This document shows positions 56,162-64,000 of a stretch of DNA of 64,000 nucleotides, piece by piece. Under the pieces are notes generated by a model. It did no database searches. It was not told where the DNA came from and saw nothing but the letters and a program-made list of their open reading frames with translations. The translations under genes and the position numbers were made by a program. Every line of letters begins with the position of its first letter. Position 1 is the stretch's first letter. Source of the DNA: Oerskovia jenensis (GTDB lineage: Bacteria > Actinomycetota > Actinomycetes > Actinomycetales > Cellulomonadaceae); the NCBI RefSeq assembly GCF_016907235.1, contig NZ_JAFBBO010000001.1:186001-250000 (forward strand). The letters run 5' to 3'.

Positions 56162-56776
56162 ATGTTCGTCCTGACCGTGGACCAGAGGGCCAGCACCCGC
56201 CGAGGAGACCTCGTGCCGGAGGTGCTCGCCGCGCTCGCGCCCTTCGACGCGCGGGACGGGATCGTCATCGGCTTCGACCGCACCGTCGGCGACGAGGTCC
56301 AGGCCGTGCTCGACGACGCCGCGCTCGTCGTGGAGATCGTCCTCGCCCTGGGCAGGTGGGGAGGGTGGAGCACGGGCCTCGGCCTCGGGACCGTGCTGCC
56401 CGGCCAGGACGGTCACCTGCCCTCGGCCTCGCGCGAGGCGTCCGGGTCGGCTTTCGTGCACGCCCGGGCCGCGGTCGAGCGGGCCAAGACCCGCCGCACA
56501 CACATCCCGCTCGCGGTCGAGGGGCCGGATCCTGCCGCGGCGGGAGAGGTCGAGGCGCTCCTGCGGCTCCTGCTCGCCGTCGGCGCCCGCCGCACCCCGG
56601 CGGGGTGGGAGGTCGTGGACGCGCTGGCGCGTGTGGGTGGCACCCAGAAGGATGTGGCCCGAGACCTCGGGATCAGCGAGCAGGCCGTGAGCCAACGGCT
56701 GCGCGCGAGCCTGTGGTCCGAGGAATCGGCCGTCCGGCCGGTAGCAACGAGGCTCCTCCAGGAGGCGGACGCATGA
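56162..56776 (+). CDS. SatD-like protein with C-terminal helix-turn-helix
   Basis: A 204-residue protein of the SatD family. The N-terminal part reads [47 protein letters not shown] and [14 protein letters not shown], the pattern I recall for SatD; the C-terminus [20 protein letters not shown] is a clear helix-turn-helix. It probably regulates transcription, and the paired palindromes over its own promoter suggest autoregulation, which is inference. The GDE motif and fold of the N-terminal half hint at ligand binding. The next gene overlaps it by 4 nt. Confidence 0.75.
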   Translation: MFVLTVDQRASTRRGDLVPEVLAALAPFDARDGIVIGFDRTVGDEVQAVLDDAALVVEIVLALGRWGGWSTGLGLGTVLPGQDGHLPSASREASGSAFVHARAAVERAKTRRTHIPLAVEGPDPAAAGEVEALLRLLLAVGARRTPAGWEVVDALARVGGTQKDVARDLGISEQAVSQRLRASLWSEESAVRPVATRLLQEADA

Positions 56777-57390
56777 GCTTCACCACCGGTCTGGCCGTCG
56801 CAGGGGTCGTGCTGGCGACGCTCGTGCTGAGCGTGCTGGGCGGCATGCTCGTGACGCCGTGGGTCCTGCGGGCCGCCGCGCGTCGCTCCGAGGCGGAGGG
56901 CGAGGTCCCACCCGCCCGGGACCCCGGCCCCGTCCCACCGCCGCCCGGACGCGTCGTCCCCGCCGCGGGGGTCGCCACGGCGGCGAGCGCTCCCGTGCCC
57001 CCTCCGCCCGCGGCAGGGCCCCCCGCGCCGGCCCCCGCGGCCTCAGCGCCCACAGGGCCCTCGGCGACGCACGTGCCCGCTGCGCCCGCCCCGGCGACCG
57101 GTGCGACGCCGTCGGACCCTGGCGGGCCCGTGGGCGTCGAAGCCGTCCGGACGCTGCGCGGCGGGACCTGGATCGGGATCCTCGAACGCCTCGCGATCAC
57201 GGGCTGCCTGCTCGCCGGATACCCGGCCGGGATCGCCGTCGTGGTGGCCATCAAGGGCCTCGGGCGCTACCCCGAGCTGCGCGAGCACCCGGTCGGCGCC
57301 GAGCGCTTCCTGATCGGCACGCTCACCTCGATGATCTGGGCAGGTGGGGTCGGACTGCTCGGCGCAGCGATCCTGGGACTCCTCCGGTAG
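56773..57390 (+). CDS. Membrane protein coupled to the SatD-like regulator
   Basis: A 205-residue protein with one N-terminal helix, a Pro/Ala-rich loop of about 90 residues, and two C-terminal hydrophobic segments around [21 protein letters not shown] and [20 protein letters not shown]. The pattern [20 protein letters not shown] between them is probably the functional part; Pfam family unknown to me. ATGA overlap with the SatD-like gene makes translational coupling likely, so the pair may sense and respond to an envelope or metabolite signal. This is inference. Confidence 0.7.
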   Translation: MSFTTGLAVAGVVLATLVLSVLGGMLVTPWVLRAAARRSEAEGEVPPARDPGPVPPPPGRVVPAAGVATAASAPVPPPPAAGPPAPAPAASAPTGPSATHVPAAPAPATGATPSDPGGPVGVEAVRTLRGGTWIGILERLAITGCLLAGYPAGIAVVVAIKGLGRYPELREHPVGAERFLIGTLTSMIWAGGVGLLGAAILGLLR

Positions 57391-57393
57391 ACT
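57388..57393 (+). promoter_or_regulatory. efp: -10 box TAGACT of efp
   Basis: TAGACT overlaps the stop codon of the preceding membrane-protein gene. A leader of about 190 nt follows and begins with a GGGCC/GGCCC hairpin (about 57400-57416). Confidence 0.45.
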
Positions 57394-57587
57394 GGACCGG
57401 GCCTTTCGCGGCCCCTGAGAACTCGCAGCGCCGACGTGCGCCCAGCGAAGCCCGGGGAGCCCGCCAGGGAAGGCCGGCTACCGCCAGGGCGCGCACCCGA
57501 ACGTGTGCGCATCAGTGGCTCGCACGCGGATCGCGCGGTGAGGCACCCCGACGGCAGCACCATGACAACGCGACAGGAAGACCGAAC

Positions 57588-58151
57588 GTGGCGACGACCA
57601 ACGACATCAAGAACGGCACCGTGCTCAAGCTCGACGGCCAGCTGTGGACGATCATCGAGTTCCAGCACGTCAAGCCCGGCAAGGGTGGCGCCTTCGTTCG
57701 CACCAAGATGAAGAACGTCCTGTCCGGCAAGACCGTCGACAAGACCTTCAATGCCGGCCTCAAGATCGAGACCGCGAACGTCGACAAGCGCGACATGCAG
57801 TACCTGTACAAGGACGGCGACGACTTCGTCTTCATGGACACCTCGACGTACGACCAGATCACGGTCCCGGCCGCGACCGTGGGCGACGCCGCCGACTACA
57901 TGCTGGAGAGCCAGAACGCGCTCGTCGCGACCAACGAGGGCGTCCCGCTCTACGTCGAGCTCCCTCCGTCGGTCGTCCTCGAGATCACCTACACCGAGCC
58001 GGGCCTGCAGGGCGACCGCTCGACCGGTGGCACCAAGCCCGCGACCCTCGAGACCGGTGCGCAGATCCAGGTCCCGCTCTTCCTCGAGCAGGGCACCAAG
58101 GTCAAGGTCGACACCCGCGACGGCTCCTACCTGGGGCGCGTGAACGACTGA
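57588..58151 (+). CDS. efp: Elongation factor P
   Basis: A 187-residue three-domain tRNA-shaped factor that helps ribosomes through polyproline. The tip Lys region is [12 protein letters not shown], and [19 protein letters not shown] with the C-terminal [20 protein letters not shown] match EF-P rather than YeiP. The tip carries Lys at the usual modification position, although no modifying enzyme is in the window. GTG 57588 follows AGGAAG. nusB follows after 1 nt. Confidence 0.96.
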   Translation: MATTNDIKNGTVLKLDGQLWTIIEFQHVKPGKGGAFVRTKMKNVLSGKTVDKTFNAGLKIETANVDKRDMQYLYKDGDDFVFMDTSTYDQITVPAATVGDAADYMLESQNALVATNEGVPLYVELPPSVVLEITYTEPGLQGDRSTGGTKPATLETGAQIQVPLFLEQGTKVKVDTRDGSYLGRVND

Positions 58152-58152
58152 C

Positions 58153-58569
58153 GTGGGTGCTCGAACCAAGGCACGCAAGCGCGCCCTCGACGTCCTCTTC
58201 GAGGCCGAGCAGCGCCAGCTGGACCCGCAGACCCTCCTCGCCGACCGGGTCGTCGACTCGGGCACCCAGACGCCCCTGCCGCAGTACAGCGTGGACCTCG
58301 TCGAGGGCGTCCTGGCGCACCGCGAGCGGATCGACGAGCTCCTCGAGACCTACTCGCACGGGTGGACGCTCGACCGCATGCCCGCGGTCGATCGTGCGCT
58401 CCTGCGCATCGGCAGCTGGGAGATCCTCTACAACGACGACGTCCCCGACGCCGTCGCGATCGACGAGGCCGTCGACCTGGCTCGCGAGCTGTCCACGGAC
58501 GACTCGCCGAGCTTCGTCAACGGCCTGCTGGCTCGCATCGAGGAGATGAAGCCGACGATCCTTGCCTGA
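58153..58569 (+). CDS. nusB: Transcription antitermination factor NusB
   Basis: A 138-residue all-helical protein of the rRNA antitermination complex. The N-terminal GARTKARKRALDVLFEAE, the middle DRMPAVDRALLRIGSWEILY and the C-terminal ELSTDDSPSFVNGLLARI are standard NusB. GTG 58153 is 1 nt after efp, so the two are cotranscribed; a terminator follows. Confidence 0.95.
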   Translation: MGARTKARKRALDVLFEAEQRQLDPQTLLADRVVDSGTQTPLPQYSVDLVEGVLAHRERIDELLETYSHGWTLDRMPAVDRALLRIGSWEILYNDDVPDAVAIDEAVDLARELSTDDSPSFVNGLLARIEEMKPTILA

Positions 58570-58641
58570 GGCCCGGACCTCTCCGTGCGTCCCCCGGACG
58601 CGCGGCCTCGTCGCCCGCGCCCAGGTGACGCCACGTGCCGT

Positions 58642-58680
58642 CGTGTGCCGGTCCCGTCCTCGTGACGGGGCCGGCACACG
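58642..58680 (+). terminator. Terminator between nusB and the pyr operon
   Basis: 10-bp perfect outer stem CGTGTGCCGG/CCGGCACACG plus CCCGTC/GACGGG inside. It separates efp-nusB from pyrR. The 312-nt gap 58570-58881 otherwise holds the pyrR promoter and leader. Confidence 0.8.
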
Positions 58681-58817
58681 TGCGTGCGGCCCCGTGGACG
58701 GCCCTGCCGGCGCCCGCCGACGGCCGGCCGCGTGGCGCGGTGCGCCCGCGACCCCGATGTGATCAACGACGCCCGCCCAGCCCGTGAGAAGCACCCGGGT
58801 CCTGTCCGGACGAGAGG

Positions 58818-58823
58818 TAGGGT
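58818..58823 (+). promoter_or_regulatory. pyrR: -10 box TAGGGT of the pyr operon
   Basis: TAGGGT would place transcription start near 58830, immediately before the PyrR hairpin. No good -35 is visible. Confidence 0.4.
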
Positions 58824-58835
58824 GAAGGCGTCAGA

Positions 58836-60553
<1,718 letters not shown>

Positions 60554-60557
<4 letters not shown>

Positions 60558-61900
60558 GCGAGCAGACCACGAACCCCACCTACGTCCTGCAGGGCGCGGC
60601 CCCGCTGGGCGCCGACCCCGTCGACCTGGTCCTGTCGAACGGCGTGATCACCGCGATCCGCGCGGCGCACAGCCCCGTCGCGGACGACGAGACGGCCGTC
60701 GACGCGACCGGCCTGGTCGCCCTGCCCGGCCTCGTCGACCTGCACACGCACCTGCGCGAGCCGGGCCGCGAGGACGCCGAGACCATCGTCTCGGGCACGC
60801 GCGCCGCAGCGGTGGGCGGCTTCACGGCCGTGCACGCCATGGCCAACACGACCCCGGTCGCGGACACCGCGGGCGTCGTCGAGCAGGTGTGGCGCATCGG
60901 GCGCGACGCGGGCTGGGTCGACGTCCACCCGGTCGGCGCGGTCAGCGTCGGCCTCGAGGGCCACCAGCTCGCCGAGATCGGCGCCATGGCCGACTCGGCC
61001 GCGCGCGTGCGCGTCTTCTCCGACGACGGAAAGTGCGTCTGGGACCCCATCCTCATGCGCCGCGCCCTGGAGTACGTCAAGGCGTTCGACGGCGTCGTGG
61101 CCCAGCACGCGCAGGAGCCGCGCCTCACGGAGGGCGCCCAGATGAACGAGGGCGTCGTCTCGGCCGAGCTCGGCCTCGCGGGCTGGCCCGCGGTCGCCGA
61201 GGAGGCGATCATCGCGCGCGACGTGCTGCTCGCCGAGCACGTGGGCTCGCGCCTGCACGTGTGCCACCTGTCGACGGCCGGCTCGGTCGAGATCGTCCGC
61301 TGGGCCAAGGGCCGCGGGATCGACGTCACGGCCGAGGTCACGCCGCACCACCTCGTCCTGACGGACGAGCTCGCCCGGGACTACGACCCGACGTTCAAGG
61401 TCAACCCGCCGCTGCGCACCGCGGTGGACGTCGAGGCCGTGCGCCAGGGACTGGCGGACGGCACGATCGACATCGTCGCGACCGACCACGCCCCGCACAC
61501 GCGCGAGGACAAGGACTGCGAGTGGGCCGCGGCCGCGTTCGGGATGACCGGCCTGGAGACGGCGCTCAGCGTCGTGCAGCAGACCATGGTCGACGCGGGT
61601 CGCATGACCTGGGCCGACGTGGCCCGCGTCCTGTCGGCGGCGCCCGCGCGCATCGGCCGCATCGACGAGGGCCCGACGGCGCAGGGGCGCCCCCTGGCGG
61701 TCGGCGAGCCCGCCAACGTGGTCCTCGTGGACCCGGCGGCCCGCCGCGTGGTCGACGGCCGCACGCAGGCCACGGCCAGCACCAACACCCCCTTCCACGG
61801 CTACGAGCTCCCGGGCCGCGTCGTCGCGACGTTCCTGCGCGGTCGCGCGACGGTCCTGGACGGCGCTCCCGTCGAGCAGGTCGCGGGGGTGCGGTCGTGA
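60554..61900 (+). CDS. pyrC: Dihydroorotase
   Basis: A 448-residue type I dihydroorotase. Metal ligands are visible in [29 protein letters not shown] and the catalytic Asp in [13 protein letters not shown]. It contains no carbamoylated-Lys sequence context that I can verify by eye. The start overlaps the pyrB stop (ATGA), and its stop overlaps the next gene (GTGA). Confidence 0.95.
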
Positions 61901-62460
61901 ACCTCCCCCTGCCCGTCGCGGTCGGCATCTGGGTCGTGATCGGCCTCGTCCTGCTCGCGGTCGTCTTCGTGGGCCTCAAGCGCCTGACGACGCGCACCGC
62001 CCAGACCGTCCCGGCCCCGCCGGCGGTCCCGGACGGCGACCTCGGCGAGGTCCTCGCCGGGCCGCTTACCGCGGTCTACGTGTCCAGCACGCTCGCGGGC
62101 GACTGGCTCGCCCGTGTCGGGGCCCACCGCCTCGGCTTCCGGTCGAACGCGACCGTGACCGTGCACCGCGGCGGGGTGCTCATCACCCGCCAGGGCGCGC
62201 CGGACCTCTTCCTGGCCGCGAGCGCCCTCGAGGCCGTCTCGCTGGCCCCCGGCATGGCGGGCAAGTACGTCGGCAAGGACGGTCTGGTCGTGCTGACCTG
62301 GACCGTCCCCGCTGCCGGCGACGCGCCGGCCACCCGTCTGGACACCGGACTCCGGACGCAGGTCTCGCCGGACCGTGCCACCCTCCTGAACGCAGTCCGC
62401 GAGCTTGTGCCCGCCGCCGACAGCGCACCGAACGACGACTCGAAGGAGCCGCAGCAGTGA
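61897..62460 (+). CDS. Rv1382-like PH-domain membrane protein
   Basis: A 187-residue protein with one N-terminal transmembrane helix (about 8-27) and a beta-rich C-terminal domain ([40 protein letters not shown]) resembling bacterial PH-like folds. The same slot between pyrC and carA is occupied by Rv1382 in M. tuberculosis. Why a membrane protein is locked into the pyr operon is unknown. GTG overlaps pyrC by 4 nt, and carA overlaps it by 4 nt. Confidence 0.8.
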   Translation: MNLPLPVAVGIWVVIGLVLLAVVFVGLKRLTTRTAQTVPAPPAVPDGDLGEVLAGPLTAVYVSSTLAGDWLARVGAHRLGFRSNATVTVHRGGVLITRQGAPDLFLAASALEAVSLAPGMAGKYVGKDGLVVLTWTVPAAGDAPATRLDTGLRTQVSPDRATLLNAVRELVPAADSAPNDDSKEPQQ

Positions 62461-63710
62461 GCATCTCGACCCCCAGCACTGACGCCCAGGACACCGACCG
62501 GACCGCGGTCCTGGTCCTCGAGGACGGCACGACCCTGACGGGCCGCGCCTTCGGGGCCCGTGGCACGACGTTCGGCGAGATCGTCTTCAACACCGGCATG
62601 ACCGGGTACCAGGAGACGCTGACCGACCCGTCCTACCACCGCCAGATCGTCGTCATGACGGCTCCCCACATCGGGAACACCGGGGTCAACGACGACGACC
62701 CCGAGTCCCGCAAGATCTGGGTCAGCGGCTTCGTGGTCCGCGACCCCGCGCGACGCCCGTCGAACTGGCGCTCGGCCGGTTCCCTGACCGACGAGCTCGT
62801 CGAGCAGGGGATCGTCGGGATCAGCGACATCGACACGCGCGCGCTGACCCGTCACCTGCGTGACCGCGGTGTGATGCGGGCCGGGGTGTTCTCGGGCGAG
62901 GCGCTCGTGCGTGACGGTTACCTGCGCCCGGTCGAGGAGCTCGTGGAGCTCGTCCGTTCCGCCCCCGCGATGGCCGGTGCGGACCTGGCCCGCGAGGTCA
63001 GCACCCCCACGGCCTACGTGGTCGAGCCCTCGGGGGAGTTCGCCGGCAAGGAGCCGCTCAAGACGGTCGTGGCGGTGGACCTCGGCATCAAGTCGATGAC
63101 CCCGCAGCGCCTGTCCGAGCGCGGCATCCGTGTGCACGTCGTGCCCTCGTCCTCGACGATCGACGACGTCCTGGCCCTCGACCCCGACGGCGTGTTCTTC
63201 TCGAACGGCCCCGGTGACCCGAGCGCCGCGACGCACGAGGTGGCGCTGCTCCGCGAGGTCCTCGACCGCCGGCTGCCGTACTTCGGCATCTGCTTCGGCA
63301 ACCAGATCCTGGGCCGCGCGCTGGGCTTCGGCACGTACAAGCTCGCGTACGGCCACCGCGGCATCAACCAGCCCGTGATGGACCTCGCGACCCGCAGGGT
63401 CGAGATCACATCCCAGAACCACGGCTTCGCGGTCGACGCCCCCATCGGGGAGCAGGCGACCGCGCCGCACGACGGCGGGCGCTACGGCCGCGTCGTCGTC
63501 TCGCACGTCGGGCTCAACGACAACGTGGTGGAGGGGCTCGAGTGCCTCGACATCCCCGCGTTCTCGGTCCAGTACCACCCGGAGGCAGCCGCCGGCCCGC
63601 ACGACGCCGCCTACCTCTTCGACCGCTTCCTCGACCTCATGACGTCCGGCGCGGCCACTGCCGCCGGCCTCTCGGCCGCCACGCCGTCGACGTCCGCAAA
63701 GGAGAACTGA
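62457..63710 (+). CDS. carA: Carbamoyl phosphate synthase small (glutaminase) subunit
   Basis: A 417-residue class I amidotransferase supplying ammonia to CarB. The N-terminal half has [20 protein letters not shown] and the [14 protein letters not shown] block; the glutaminase half carries the nucleophile Cys in FGICFGNQ and the His-Glu pair in [10 protein letters not shown]. The Ala/Thr-rich C-terminus is variable. carB starts 3 nt after its stop. Confidence 0.96.
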   Translation: MSISTPSTDAQDTDRTAVLVLEDGTTLTGRAFGARGTTFGEIVFNTGMTGYQETLTDPSYHRQIVVMTAPHIGNTGVNDDDPESRKIWVSGFVVRDPARRPSNWRSAGSLTDELVEQGIVGISDIDTRALTRHLRDRGVMRAGVFSGEALVRDGYLRPVEELVELVRSAPAMAGADLAREVSTPTAYVVEPSGEFAGKEPLKTVVAVDLGIKSMTPQRLSERGIRVHVVPSSSTIDDVLALDPDGVFFSNGPGDPSAATHEVALLREVLDRRLPYFGICFGNQILGRALGFGTYKLAYGHRGINQPVMDLATRRVEITSQNHGFAVDAPIGEQATAPHDGGRYGRVVVSHVGLNDNVVEGLECLDIPAFSVQYHPEAAAGPHDAAYLFDRFLDLMTSGAATAAGLSAATPSTSAKEN

Positions 63711-63713
63711 CCA

Positions 63714-64000
63714 GTGCCTCGCAGAACTGACATCAACAGCGTCCTGGTCATCGGGTCCGGCCCGATCGTCATCGGCCAGGCGTGCGAGTTCGACTACTCG
63801 GGCACCCAGGCCATCCGGGCGCTCAAGGAGGAGGGCCTGCGGGTCGTCCTGGTGAACTCGAACCCCGCCACGATCATGACGGACCCCGAGTTCGCGGACG
63901 CGACGTACGTCGAGCCGCTCACGACCGAGGTCCTGACGACGATCATCGCCAAGGAGCGCCCCGACGCGGTGCTCGCGACCCTGGGCGGGCAGACGGCGCT
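63714..64000 (+). CDS. carB: Carbamoyl phosphate synthase large subunit (partial)
   Basis: The first 95 residues of CarB, cut by the window end. The N-terminal ATP-grasp start is clear: [48 protein letters not shown], then [12 protein letters not shown] at 63714 follows carA closely. Confidence 0.95.
   Translation, partial: MPRRTDINSVLVIGSGPIVIGQACEFDYSGTQAIRALKEEGLRVVLVNSNPATIMTDPEFADATYVEPLTTEVLTTIIAKERPDAVLATLGGQTA

Overview
The window is chromosomal DNA from a very high-GC actinobacterium. GTG starts are frequent (one TTG), coding is dense, and start/stop overlaps of the ATGA/GTGA type are common. Gene order closely follows blocks I remember from Mycobacterium tuberculosis: thrS / HIT protein / PI-phosphate synthase / PatA-type acyltransferase / pimA, then pdxS..pdxT, yebC, ruvCAB, yajC-secDF, apt, rel; later alaS, ruvX, mltG, aroE, prepilin peptidase, aroCKB, aroQ, efp, nusB and the pyr operon. 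A member of the Cellulomonadaceae/Promicromonosporaceae group (order Micrococcales) is my best guess, by gene order and style only.

Layout. 1-2.9 kb: small accessory genes (DUF1349, DinB/DUF664, DUF4184, a 68-residue helical protein). 2.9-9.2 kb: thrS followed by a tightly overlapping phosphatidylinositol-mannoside (PIM) operon. 9.4-12.8 kb: PLP synthase genes pdxS and pdxT with a NUDIX gene between, then yebC. 12.8-21.9 kb: Holliday-junction genes ruvCAB with a LexA-like box before ruvA, Sec accessory genes yajC-secD-secF, apt, and bifunctional rel. 22-27.6 kb: ligC-type DNA ligase convergent with a LigD-polymerase-like PrimPol gene, an unknown protein, a DUF349 protein and a membrane-anchored cyclophilin. 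27.7-31.4 kb: metallo-beta-lactamase protein, hisS, and a radical-SAM gene under a perfect LexA box. 31.4-38.8 kb: F420/FMN split-barrel protein, aspS, GNAT, MMPL transporter, rarA. 39-45.9 kb: rpsD with a long leader, two small membrane proteins, alaS, ruvX, mltG, aroE. 45.9-47.6 kb: an island with ISL3- and IS3-type transposase remnants around one intact secreted peptidoglycan-binding protein, splitting aroE from the prepilin peptidase. 47.6-51.6 kb: prepilin peptidase, aroC-aroK-aroB. 51.6-55.1 kb: minus-strand operon of UMF1-type transporter, alpha/beta hydrolase and glycerophosphodiester phosphodiesterase. 55.2-58.6 kb: unknown protein, aroQ, SatD-like regulator with paired operators plus membrane protein, efp, nusB. 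58.6-64 kb: pyrR-pyrB-pyrC-membrane protein-carA-carB (cut by the window end), preceded by a PyrR-type RNA hairpin that hides the Shine-Dalgarno sequence.

How it works together. Most of the window is housekeeping: PIM lipid synthesis, vitamin B6, recombination repair, protein export, stringent response, aminoacyl-tRNA synthesis, shikimate and pyrimidine pathways. Regulation that can be read directly includes two LexA-type sites, a PyrR translational switch, a pair of TTGAT-N8-ATCAA operators over the SatD-like promoter, many strong intrinsic terminators, and several genes whose -10 hexamer sits exactly 6 nt before the start codon, as expected for leaderless mRNAs. I found no CRISPR array, tRNA, rRNA, prophage or complete mobile element. 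The less ordinary material is the IS-remnant island and the SatD-like control region; I see no clear case for an entirely new multi-gene system.
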